In this document: positions 50,834 through 63,555 of the stretch, in pieces
Layout of the letters: each line of letters starts with the position of its first letter
Position numbering within the stretch: the stretch's first letter is position 1
Assembly (NCBI RefSeq): GCF_002078875.1
Contig: NC_034415.1
Coordinates: 19,373,975-19,437,974, forward strand
From: Numida meleagris
Lineage: Eukaryota; Chordata; Aves; Galliformes; Numididae
Direction: 5' to 3'
Length of the DNA stretch: 64,000 nt
Made by a program: the position numbers and the translations under genes
The notes under the pieces: generated by a model
Told to the model about the DNA's origin: nothing
What the model saw: the letters and a program-made list of their open reading frames with translations, nothing else
Databases searched by the model: none

Positions 50834-53800
50834 CTGAAATAAAAAGAAAATAAATTATTAAAATATGATTTTTTTTATTTACAGAAACAAGTATCTCCTA
50901 TTGTAGAATCAGGGAATAATCCTCCAGAGAGCTTTATGTGAAATTATACGGTCACCTTGCTGCAGGAGCACAATGAGAGAGGTGTACTGGATCATTTTTC
51001 TTCAGTGAATACACGAAGTGAAAAGGCCATTTGCTCCTACACCATGTAAAGCTTATTTGGAAGAGAAAGATCACTGCAGGTTTTGTCTATTTTCTGTTAA
51101 TTTTAAATCATTCCTGTGCAAAAGAATTTACAATCTAACCTTAAATATTTTATTACAAATTGTTGGTGAAGTTAGCACAATATTCTGCCTTATTCCAGGT
51201 TCACAGATTCACAAAGGAAGGCACTGGTATCTTGGACAAGATGCTCTCTGTTGCTAATAATATAACAAATCTGAAGCCTGTATCTTCGTTGACCTTTGCC
51301 TTCCATCTTTAACCTATCCAACTGGTTGGATTGGTTAACATAATTTTAAAAAAAAAAAACAAAACTTTTTTCCCTTGGTTCACTCCTCAATCTGCTGAAG
51401 AAAAACTTAAAGAAGCTAAAAAATGAGGGAAAGATTTGTTGTTTAAAATATTATAGCCAATTATTGTTCCTAGCCAGAGAAAAAAAACAAGGATCACAGC
51501 ACATGGAAAATTTGAAGAGATATTAGCAAAATAGTACATTCAGGGGATGTTAACAACATGTCTCTGTCTGTTTTGAGGTATTAGGAGGCTGCAATTAGTG
51601 CTAAAGAAGAAACAAAGGACTGAGATAGGAAACCTGGATGAATGAGGTCACAGTAAGGAGAAAAGGAATAGGATGATGAAGGGCAGCATCCTGGCAATGC
51701 GAGTCAGTGAGGAATCTCAGTCAACTAATGTCTGTGTAATGTGAAATTAAACCCAGCAGATCTTTGGAGGGCACTGTAACAGCAATCACGGCTCTCAGCA
51801 TCCATGGAAAGCCACTGCACTTTTCATCAGCTGCATTACAACAGATTTATATTAAATTGCAATAAACTGGCTGGGGAGCACTTCTGTGTCACTTCTCTTT
51901 GTGCCAGATGGAGACAGAAATGTTTAGCTATATATCAGGGCCTAGTAAGTGTTAAGAGCAGCTGATACGTGAAGCACAAGAGATAATCATAAAGCAGTGA
52001 AAAAATGCATAGATTAGTCATATTATTTATTGCAAGTTTTTAAAGGAGAATCTAGATACTTATTCCACTACAAGGGGATGCTTCAATCAATAGGAAGAAG
52101 TGATACTGTCCTATAGGATGCCACTGATTTCCACATATTCTATGCTCCTGGTTTGTCAAATGCCGTTCTTATTTTGTGCAGATATGTTCTGAACTTGAAA
52201 ATATTGCAATCAGCTCTGCGTGCTTCATGAAAGCAGCTTTTCTTAATAAACTCTGCCCCAAGAAGAATGCAGGAGGGGTAGCTAAACCTCTTGGCTTTCA
52301 TTAGGATGCCATGTGGGTTTTATATTCCTTCTCTTTGAATACACTGCAACAGGAGAAAGGGAAAGTACAGATTTCTTTTGTTTAGTTATAAGAAAATGTT
52401 GTTTGAAGAAAACTGCAGAGAAATTTCTATATGGTGCTTAGCCACAAAGAACCTACAGTAACCAGAACAGCATAATGAAAAAATGAATTTTTTTTTCTTT
52501 TCAACAGAAAGAATTCAAGGCATGTGTTCCAACGATTTCAAAGAAATCTTGGCATATGCGAACAGAACGCCTGCTCAACAACTTGTACAAAGGGCAACTG
52601 TGTTCAAGAGTCTCTTCCACTGCAGTTTTTACGGAAGGCAAGAGATCTAGCACGATGCATTCTCTGAAGGAAAGATTTTTATAAATCAGAATTTCCCTGA
52701 CTTTATAAATTTCACTGAAAAAAAATATTAAAATACAAACAAGCATCTACTTATAATTTCAGACTTCTTAAAGATCAAGTAAGGCAGCCTGCTCTTTGGC
52801 CACGGTTGCTACTAAAGAGCACCTCCATAAAGCATTGGTTCCCCTTAAGTTCCTCCCGCCTTTACCTACTAGAGAAAAAATCAAAAAGGCACTATTTGTC
52901 AGCAAACACTTCCTGTAAAATCTCCCTTCTGGCAGATAAATGCATTCTTTTTCCAGAGGATCACTAGAGATTCCAGGAATTCTGCTAGACATTCGAACAT
53001 GACAGAGATGCATATGGATGAATACCAGCCTCCAATCCATCTCAAACTTTCATCAACTTTTTAAGCACCTATATATCCCAACATTTTGGAGATCTAAACC
53101 AATATTAAAGTTCTGCACAGAAAAAAAATCTTATTCCTCCTTAAAATTACCTTCAATTAAGAGACTATTTGCATCATTGAAAATAAACTTTTCCCTAACA
53201 CTGAGATTTATGTACAAGGTGTTTCAATCAATCTCTATGATTTTCTAATGTAATATAAATATTTTGGTGTTGCTAATATTTTAATTAAAAGGTATATTCA
53301 GTTATAAACATTTTTGAGACATATTCTGTGATGAATAGATAATAAGAAATTTTTAAATGGATAGCTGATGACTCACAGTATATTAGTTTTTGTAGCATTT
53401 TAGTTCATTCACTGTAGTTATATACTGGACCAGTATAGATGACAGTCGCAAGAAGAAAAAATACCTATGAATAGATAACCCTTTTGGAAGAGTGATGGGT
53501 TTCGTTACTTAATGGTACTAAGTCAATGTAAATGGACATTGAAGTGTGTTCTGCTCTGAAGTGCACCTGTGTAGTACAATACCTGGGACTCCACTGGGCA
53601 GAAAACACACATTACAACTGATTTATTTCTTCTCAACTCTTTTTGTTCAATATCCACCATAACAGAATCCCAGTTTCAGTTTCGGTTATTTCTTAGACAC
53701 CAGGCTAACTGTCCAGAGCGTATATCAAAATCAATAAGCAGTAGGCATGAATGACTCCTCTAAGGCTTGAACTTACATATATATTGTTGAAGTAAGAAAT

Positions 53801-53879
53801 GAAATAAAAATAGGGCTGTCATACTGGTTGGGATTTCGTGAAAATTTGGTGGCAATAAAACATTACCAATGCTTTCCTC

Positions 53880-53897
53880 TGTGTGTGTGTGTATGTA
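53880..53897. repeat. (TG)6 microsatellite with TATG extension
   Basis: Six TG units are followed by a TATG/TA variant unit. Confidence 0.85.
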
Positions 53898-54276
53898 TTT
53901 TGGTAACATGCTTCCTATCACTATTTTATAACCTTCATATCATCTGCTTTTGGCTATTTACCAGTGCAGGAGTGATTCATTAACTTCAGTTTGGCAAGAA
54001 ATTTACAACTGAGCAAGTTCGTCATTTTTCTTTCATAGTGTCTTAAGAAGCACAGAGGAGACAAGGCCATTTTTTATAGTTCAATAATATCTGATGGAAG
54101 AATAAGACAATTTTGTGTTGTATACAGTTGTCTAGCAGGGAGGAAGAAGGGCAGTATTTTCAGGACAAGCAGAGAGTTCTCCCAAGTTGTAAATTTTACA
54201 GAGGTATGTAGTAATATCTTTATTATGATTTCTAGTCCAAAAGCAATTCTCTGCCACTTCTAACATATTATATGAC

Positions 54277-54425
54277 AAAGACTGTCAAAACACTTTACAA
54301 GCAGTAATAAGCCCTCACCCTAGTGAGATTAATATAAAAAAAAAAAAAAAAACAAAAACCATTTCACAAATGAGGCTGAAAGCAGCTTCCTCAAGATCAC
54401 AAAGAAATCAACAGAATCTACTCCT
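54277..54425 (-). mobile_element. MIR/L3-type SINE remnant, minus strand
   Basis: Read on the plus strand, it follows the reverse complement of MIR. CAAAACACTTTACAAGCAGT and AGCCCTCACCCTAGTGAG come first, then CATTTCACAAATGAGG, CTGAAAGCAGCTTCCTCAAG and ATCACAAAG. An A17 run (54336-54352) interrupts it between the conserved blocks. The block order is convincing despite divergence. It shares the orientation of ST6GALNAC3. Confidence 0.7.
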
Positions 54426-55379
54426 AAACTTTTATTCTAGAAAATGCTGCCTATTGGGATTGTTATTTCTATTATTTCTGCCTGAATTTATCATGTGCCA
54501 GAACAGAACACAGCGTCATGGAAGACTCTAGTAAAGAAACACTGGAACTATTGAAATTCTGTTCTACAGACAGTAATGGAAAATAAATATTTTTTCCAGA
54601 AATTGATTTTTTTTAAAGCATTCATTTCTTCAGTTATTTTCATGGATACATAATGACAATGTGCTTGGAAGGAAAAATGAAAGGTAAAGAGTTACACAAG
54701 GGTTTTATGTATCTTAGATGACACAATATGCAGTAAGAATTACAGTTATATTGAATAACTCAGTTACTTTTTTAATATCTCCACACATCCAACTACCACT
54801 ATCGTAGGGCTGATGCCGGGTTTCAGGCTTTTTATTCAAGTGTGATACCAATTGAAAACAATAATGTCTACAATAATGGCTACACTTACTGAATTTGTTT
54901 CATTTTGTAGACCACTATATGGAAAAACTAGTTTTATCTAATTCTCTCTTTTATAGTCTTCAGCATCCTCTTCAAAAACTGCTTTCTGTTACAGCAGAGC
55001 ATAAAATGGAATTCTTTCAACACACCACTTCAGAATACCTTATGATTTCACCAGTACCGGCAATAAATATGCCTTCCAGCTATTCCTTTAGTCCAAACCG
55101 CCCTTTAACAGGGCTGCTGGAGGGATGCTCAGGCAGGGGTCTGGAAACCTTTCAGAGAGGAGCAAGACTGTATAGCAAAGATCCGTTTAGAAAGAGATGT
55201 GTATCAAACACCATTTGCATAAAATCGGTAGCTGAGGATTTACTTTTCTCTCCTCCAGAAGTGAAAGTTAATGTGAATAAGTTCAAAGGCTCCATGGGAG
55301 AGAGCTGTCAATGTTTTCTCTCTCAAGAGAAGAGAGCAGAGCAGGTAGGGGGTTATGTGAGAAAGATATGCTTTGAGTT

Positions 55380-55401
55380 AAAAAAAAAAAAAAAAAAAAA
55401 A
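55380..55401 (+). repeat. A22 homopolymer
   Basis: Twenty-two consecutive A residues, followed by AG- and A-rich sequence. The run closes the open frame 54919-55407. Confidence 0.95.
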
Positions 55402-58400
55402 GAGTAAAATAAAAATTAAAGAATTAATTTTTTTCTGGAAAAGGGGACCTTTGCTAACCTGGAGCATAAGTAGCCAGGAAGCAGCGTAAGAATAGAAGTA
55501 AAGATCAGTGCAATAGAAGCAAGATAACGAACGCAGCATATATAAATGTAGATACAAGAGATGAGACGAACAAAGCATATGGCTCATGTATTTGGCCTGG
55601 AAAGCATTTCTTCTAAGCATGTACCCAGCACCAGGATGGCATTCCACGGCTCAGTGTTTGAGCAGGCATGAACAGAAGACCCATTACTTCCCACATACCT
55701 CTCTATAGAGGCTCTGCACTTTTATATAGGTAACAAAGCAGAAAAGCTTTCAAGGTTACCATTCATCTCTTGTTGTTGTTGAAAACTTGTTACATAATAG
55801 TTTTCACCATGATATTATCAATTCAGTCCCATACAAACAGATGGTACTGTATATACGTAACAGGATAGCAAAACAAACACATTTGATCGCATCCTTCATT
55901 AAAAGCCAAAACTCCCCAAATCTGCACATAGTGCTCAGCCTTACTGAGGAAAGACAAACAGAGCTTCCACATCACTGTAAAGATGTAACATTTGACCTGA
56001 GCTACTAAATAAAGAGCAATAGCAATCTGCAGACAAATTATTGTCCAAACTTTTCATGCCTGCATCAAAAGTGCTCATTGCTAACATATGGAGGATTGTC
56101 AGTATTGGTGCTTAGTTTCAGATAAATGTGTAACTTTATTACATGCAACATTCCAATCAAAAATGGCACACATTTGGCTAACGTTATGAAATTATGAAAG
56201 CACTGAAAGTTTGACAAAGAAGAGTTTTCTTTACTTGAAATACTTCATACCCCTCCAAATGATTTCAGGCTTTTCAGTGTTTGTTTCTTATCCTCTTGAC
56301 CATTGTTTCTCCCCACACCTTTTATGCTGACTTCCAGGTGAGTTTATACCTCCACCAGCAGCCTGCCTACTTCTGGCCTTGGATACTTCATTTTATGCCA
56401 TGACTGGAAGTTGTCCAGTAGTTGAAAAGATCTAACCTGTTTAAATACCTGTGGCACAGCAGCACACTTTAGAAATAAGGTTGGTTCTTCATTCTGTAAG
56501 ATCTGCTAAGAATCTTTAGTCTGAAACCACTGTTACAGATTAGTTAATGCCCTTCATAACTCAGGTGAACTTCATCAGAAGCGGTAGACAGATACCACAT
56601 AAATACTGACTGACTCTCCACATCATTAAGTAGTATTAAATAGGGAGAAGGAAAAAAAACACCTGCAATATAGCCCTCAAATGGTGCTTTAGAAAACAAA
56701 AACCAATTCTGGATTCTTGCCCAGCTCTTATCAATAGCTTGGCAAGCTTTCAGACACATACAGGCTGACGTATGCTTCCCTCTAATAGAGCTGCTGGTAC
56801 AAGAATTTGTGATCTTTCAACCTGGCAGTTGGTTGTTACTACTCATTGAAGCACCACTCATAATTATAGCTATTTTTCATCTGCTGAGAAAAAAATGTGA
56901 AGAAAAAAACGACCCATATCTGATTATTAACTCTTATCCTGCCAGAGATACCTCACCTGGATGGCCTCTCTACAGGAATATGCGAAGATTCATGATAGGC
57001 AACGTGTTAAGAATGAACCCATAACAGAAATGTTTCATGAGCATTCTGCCAGACACCCTATAGCTGCCAACACTTTCATGAACAATCCCTTGAGAAAGCT
57101 GATCCTTTCAACTGGAAATAGACTCAAAAATTCATAAACTAGAAGAAATGCAACAACAAAAATCCCTACAGATGCATCATGAAAGATTCTTTGAAAACAG
57201 GATGTTAGCCACACGCGTATATGCTCAGCACACACTAACATGACATAACCTGGGAAAGTACTAACTTTCAGATAAGAAAAAAATTCAACACGACAGAAGC
57301 ACAGAGGGGGAAGACATTAGACTAAATAAAACATAACAATCCCACATTCTCAGGTGGCACATCTACAAAAAAAAAAACACCTCTTGCTTCTCTTGCCTGC
57401 AATTGACTTCTACGTGTGAGAAAAAGTTTGTGCTGCTGAGCAAAAACTGCATAACAGAAATTTACACAGGCAAAAGGTAATTGTCCAGCACCATCTGGAC
57501 CAGCCCAACTTCCTCCATATTGTTACCCAGTGTAAAGATCCCTGTCTGCCATGCTGGACTTGAAGCTAACAAAAGCTGGCCTCATCACTGAGCCTTCTCC
57601 TAAAGGGCAGCTAACACTGGAAGACAAGAGAGATCTTGGCCAGCCTTGCTGCTTGGCAAGACTCTTGCTCTGGCCCTTCACATCAGCTCCATCCTACACT
57701 AAGGTCAACACTTTTGGAAACTTTCTCTGAATGCCACAGCGTATGCAATGCACCTGCTATCCAAAATCATGGGAAGGAAAACAGAAGCAGGTGGTCATTT
57801 TTCATTTTAGTCTTCTGTTAGGCAGCCCCAGACAGACAGCACAAGTAATTGCAGTGCAGATTAATGCCTCGTTCCAGAGGAAGGGATGCAAATTTCACAT
57901 TTCAGTGATATGCTGTGAGGAGGCACATGGGCCCTCTTAGGATCTGGCTGAACCTACTTTGAAACCTAAGGTACAAGGTACTGAACGTCAGATTAGAGAT
58001 TTCCTTCGCAGCCACCAGGCTTAAAGAAGGTCCACATTCAGCTAGTTAAAAAGCCAAGGTTTTCAAACTGGTGCTCCCAAAAAGAAGGATCAATATGAAT
58101 TAGAAATAAACTGTTCATAAGCACAGACAATGTTCTTCAGCGGATCTGCAAGAGGACTTGCATTCTTTCATAAGCTTTTTTTTTTTTTTTTGACCAACGG
58201 ACTCTCTCCAACACAGCTGTACCCATGTGGTCCTGAGTTGGTGGGAGGCAAGGGCAGCACCCATAGGCTGCCCTTTACATACAGGGAGCAAATAATCTAT
58301 GTTGTTTTGGCATGGCCCTTCATCAGACATCGGCATCTGTGTTTTTTCTTTGGATAAAACCTGCACTACCCCCTACCTCATCCATACATGGCTGCCATGC

Positions 58401-61048
58401 ATGTCATCAGAAGAGTAAAAGGCACAATTCAGTGCCCCACGTATCATTTGCTTTTGGCTCATGGGTTAACATTTCAACAGGTATAATCATTTACCACCAA
58501 TAAAAAGCAAGACCTAACTACAGAGAACTCTAGGCTGAGAGCAGCAACTTTGTAACGGTAATTTTAAATTTTCTGCCATTTTCATGGAAACATACTATTT
58601 TTACTGAGGAGATCATACTTTCCCTGCTTAACTCTTCATCTTTTCTTTAGGTTGTTTACTCTAGTGAAAAGTAGAAAGAGTTATTTGGAGGGGAAAAAAA
58701 CGACGACAAAATGAAATTGAATAAAAGGACTGGTAAAGAAGCTAGACACCAGCATCGTCTCTGAATTGATCTTTGAAACTAACATTTAGACAAAGAAGTT
58801 AAAATATTTACATGGCATACCACCCTTCAAGTCAGCAAACTTTTAAGAAGACAGAGATATGTGAAAGAGTTTGTGTTTGCTGGACAGTTGCATCATGGTT
58901 CAATCTACCTGATGAGCTAATTTTCCAGTACACGAGCAATATACCATCTGTTGGATATACATTGCATTCATTTCTAAGGTATTTTTTTTAGGGTTTGTTT
59001 TTGGACAAAGGTATGAGGAACTCAGCAAGACACTCTTTATAGTGTGCGTTATCACAGCACTGCAGCATAGAGCTTTCCATGTAGGATGCAGACCAACTGT
59101 GTTAAACACCATACACAAAAAGGCAGACTCAAGTTTATGATCCAAGTGAAAAATGGTAGTGAGGCCCACATTTTACACATCTCATTTCTAGGTGGGGTTG
59201 CACTGAAGAATGCAGTGGCTACAATAACCTGAACAGAGAAATGGCCCATACATTTTTGGCAGAGATTTTTGTTTGAAGTACTGGCATGGTCTGCCATTAC
59301 TTATGCCATTTCTCCTAAAAAAATTACAGGAATATGTTTCAAAATTTCTTGCTTGTAGAAGGAATACAATTGTAATCAAAAGTACAGGAGTCTGTTCACT
59401 ATTCATCCTTGGAAAACATGAACAGAACATCAGAAGCCACCACAAGAGAGAGACTCCAAATAGCAATGCATATGCAGAATTAGAGTTAAATAATGTAATT
59501 ACTACTCAGATGCTGCTTTAGAAGTTGATGACATATTCCTCAGTTGAGTAGCGAGCTCCTTAAATGAGGGCACTGAATCTGCATAAAAGCACTGATCAAG
59601 GTAGCAGCCTCAATTCAATTACGAGCTTTTTCAGTCATATCTTCACCTTGTTTAAAAAGGCACTGAGCTTGCAGCAAGGCCTGGTGGGACACTGCAGAAC
59701 AGGCTCCTTGGTGGCTCTGAAACACAGGGACGAAGACACAGTGCACAGTCTTTTCCTTCCGTGCTGGTCTATCACTCCTAGGTGTTAGGAAAATAATTTG
59801 CGTGAACTAGTTTTCATCAGAAGGAAGCAAAACACAATTTCACATTTACAATAAAATCCGTGATCTGAAACGTATTTTGTGAATACACACAGTTTAATGG
59901 TATACTAGCAGTGGAATAGCACCCAAAAGCCACAATCAGGAGCCAATCTCCATTGTGCTAAAAGCTATAAATCCTTTGGATTCATTATTTCTGCAGAGCA
60001 TCTCAATAGGAGATGGAGGAAGTCATAAAAATTGATAGTTTTCCAAAAGAAAATCCTCCAAGCAGTAAAGTTTAATCTCTCACTGATCTGTTATCCAGAT
60101 AGAATAATACAGGGACAGTAACATATATATATCCTACCCAAACACACATTCTATCACCGCATCATACGCTTCTCATGCTGGGTGAGCTAACTGAATTGAA
60201 CTTGACCTTCAAAGCCCTTGGAATGCAACAAAATATCTCTATTTTCTGACATTTATGGGTGGCTTTTCTGCATGGCTGCTTTTATTGCCTGGAAAATAAT
60301 GGTGAAAGCTCTGTGTACAAACCTACTATAAACACTGACAAATCACATGAAAGGAAGACAGATTTATTTGGTGTGGATTACTCCAGAACGAATCTAATCA
60401 AATCCAAGATTTACATTTTTAAAGCATATCAAAAATTCGCTGAGTTAGCATTTTGATACAATAGATATATATTATTATTACTCTAATCTGCAACTGTAAT
60501 TGAACTGATCTCGATTTTCAACGCTTTTATTTTTGCATTAAAAAAGGCCTTACGTATTTCACATTCAAATGCAGTTTTGAACTAGCACATACACTCAGAA
60601 AACCCTATGGAAAATGCTTTCATAAGAATATCAATCTAAGAAAGCTTAGATAATAAATGCACTTGAACGCGAACATATATTAAAAACTAGGAAGGCTAGG
60701 TGTGAAAAGGCAAACATTTCCTGTTCACAGCTTTCATAAAAGAAACTACATCTAGTCAGCATAGCAGAGGTGATCCCAAACACTTTTCTGACAGACTGTA
60801 TCCATTTTGATGGAACAAACGTGACACAAACAGGCACCTAGCAGTTTTTCACCTCTAGCCCATGGAATATGGAGAGATTGTCAAGTATCAGAAATGATCT
60901 CAAACTCTACATCCGTCTTCATGCATATTTTCCTTATTTGAATGCAAAAGCAAAAGTAATGAACATTCAAACTGGCCTTAATTTTTGTCTGCTTGTAAAT
61001 AAAACTGACTGTGGCACACTACCCAATACAACTTGTGGGCTGTTCTCT

Positions 61049-61316
61049 AGAATCACCGAGTCACAGAATTGCAGAGGTAAGAAGGGACCTCAAGAGATCG
61101 AGTTCAATCGCACTGCTAAAGCAGGTTCCCTACAATAGGTTGCACAAGCAGGTGTCCAGATGGGTCTTGAATGCCTCCAAAGAAAGAGGCTCTACAATCC
61201 CTCTGGGCAGTTTGTTCCAGTGCTCCATCACCCTAACCAAGAAGTTCTTCAGTACGTTTGTACAGAACTTCCTATGCACAAGTTTTAGGCTGTTTTCCTT
61301 GTCCTAAAAGATGAGA
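61049..61316 (-). mobile_element. CR1 LINE 3' fragment, minus strand
   Basis: The plus-strand order is AGTCACAGAATTGCAGAGG, AAGGGACCTCAAGAGATC, GATGGGTCTTGAATGCCTCC, CCCTCTGGGCAGTTTGTTCC and GGCTGTTTTCCTTGTCCT. The terminal ATAGAATC repeat is diverged. It is 5'-truncated, about 270 bp, and in gene orientation. Confidence 0.92.
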
Positions 61317-61339
61317 TGGGCCCACAATACAAATGATGC

Positions 61340-61465
61340 AGCTCTACCATGGGACAGACACAGACTACTCCTGTTCTGTGGCTTGACCCAGGGCAAGTCC
61401 CCTCTATTTTTATTTCTCATTTTGACTGTAAAAGTACTCTAACAGCTACCAGGGTACATTGTTCT
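61340..61465 (+). mobile_element. Possible MIR-like SINE remnant
   Basis: GGCTTGACCCAGGGCAAGTC, then CTCTATTTTTATTTCTCATTT and GACTGTAAAAGTACT, follow the MIR order of box-like region, TTGGGCAAGTCAC and CATCTGTAAAATG. The element is short and diverged, and lies directly beside the CR1 fragment. Confidence 0.5.
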
Positions 61466-63523
61466 AACCTCAGGCAGTAGTTAGAAGTTTGAACCTCTAG
61501 CTTTACCCCAGTGTTGCTCAAACAGTGATTACCAATAAAAGAATTAATTGGGACAGGACTGAGTGCCCCATTGTCCTGTGGCCACATGCGGCCAACCACC
61601 ATTCTCACTGTACCCACATCCTCTGTCCAGGTGTTTGGGTTTGCAGCACTTCATACAGCCACTACGAGTTACAAAAGTATTTTATGATCTGCTCCAATCA
61701 CTACAAGTCATGAAAATAGTTCCACAGCACTCAGAAAAAAATAACAAAGATTTCCTCAGTGAGCCTCCAAGTCTTTCAGTCATAAATCTCAGCAAATAAT
61801 GTCTTTTTTTTTTTTTTTAATTTAAGACTGCTATACAGATTAATGAGACAAGTTGTCCACAAGTCAGGGGAAGAACACAGTGATCCATCTTAACTTGTTT
61901 CATTTCCAAATTTATTCATTGTAAATGTTATATAATGTGACATTAACACATTACTGAAGAAGTTAAGGAAAAAATGCACATCACTAATAAGCTGATCATT
62001 TTTCATTTGGCTTTAGATGCCAAAATTAATGATGGCCTTCATTTTTCATTAGTATTTTTTTTTAATATATACTTTGTTTCACTAAATCAGAAACAGAACG
62101 GACAAGCAATCAAAATATTTCTGATTTCCCTGTATTTGCATAGGTAACCAACCCCACAGCACTAGAAGATAGATTTAATGAGTTTAAATCCTAGGTCTGT
62201 TGAAACTCCAACATTTTTCACTAGGAGATACAACTTCAGATTTTAATGTTCCAAGACATTAAATCCTGATATTTTCAATTTTGCATTCTTGGTCACTCAG
62301 CACTCTCTACAAATGTCACCATCTAAAATAATAGGAGCTGTTGGGTTTAGGTTTTTGAAAAATGTTCTTCCCCATGTGACAGATAAGTTACAGAAACGTA
62401 TCTTGAAAACAGCATCTCAATCTATTTTTCAGTCTTCAGACAAGCTGAAAGATAGTTTACAATGGCCTTAACTCACGTTACTTAAGAAATACCTCAAGGA
62501 AACATGGTGTGTGCAGGCAGTACCATGACATAAAAGCTACCACAGCCACGTTAAGTTATAAAATATATATACTTCACCTCTGAACAAAGTAGAATTCTCA
62601 CACTAAGTGATTTAGCGTCTCAAATTTTGGCCAAGATAGTACCAAGGAATGTCATATGTTGTCCACTGAAGGATAAAAGTGTACAAAGCATTAAAAAAAA
62701 TGAAGTATATAAGAGTTAGAGACATTTTATTCCATCCTTCCTCCTCTCCTTTTTTTTCTTATTGAGTACCGGACCTATCATCTCCTAAAAGCCTCATATT
62801 GCCATCTCAAAGAGACAGCAGCTGCCATGCCCCCTGAAAGTGAAAGGAAAAGAGGTTTTGTGATACAATAAAACTGGAGGTGACAAAAGTCAGCCTAAAT
62901 ACCAATCAGTGCAGAAATATGCTAGTGGTCCATCTTCCACTTTTGTCTGCTACTTCTATTAGATGCTCAAAGAAACAGAAAAGTAATGTAGCTTCCTCTC
63001 TTACATCCAATGTATTTCTTTCCAGCAATCCAGTAACTACTGAAAATGACAGGAAATCTTTTCAACAGTTAAAAATCTCAGTTTTTTCTGTCTTTCCTGG
63101 CCATGGAATAGACTCCCATTTGATATTTATATAGAGATAAATCAACATGCTGTTTTATTGCACAACAGCCTTAGAGAAAGAAGAATCAGAAAGGTTTTGG
63201 CCATCAACTGTACATCAGAAATACCCACACAGCAACAAAATAGCCCATCCTGGTACACAAGCTCAGAGAATAGAATCTCTGCTGCACCATGGAAGATCTT
63301 CAAAGATACCCCTTGCCACCTGCAGCCAAAGCTGCTCACTAGGGTGAAACAAACCTATAGTATTACGTAGGGGCAAATGATTTGATTTTTTGTTAACTAC
63401 ATCAAGGGAAAGCAAAGCTCTCCATAGAAATCAACAAGGTCAATAAGCCAGACTAAAAGCCTATTAAGAACTATATCGGGTAGAAATAAATTACACAGTA
63501 ATGGTCCACTGTGGTTAAGAAAA

Positions 63524-63555
63524 AAATTTTGAACTTGCAAACAAGTTCAAAATTT
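63524..63555. repeat. Perfect 14-bp inverted repeat with 4-nt loop
   Basis: The left arm AAATTTTGAACTTG (63524-63537) is the exact reverse complement of the right arm CAAGTTCAAAATTT (63542-63555), separated by CAAA. It would form a hairpin in either transcript direction. The arms are too short for a typical microRNA precursor. Confidence 0.9.
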
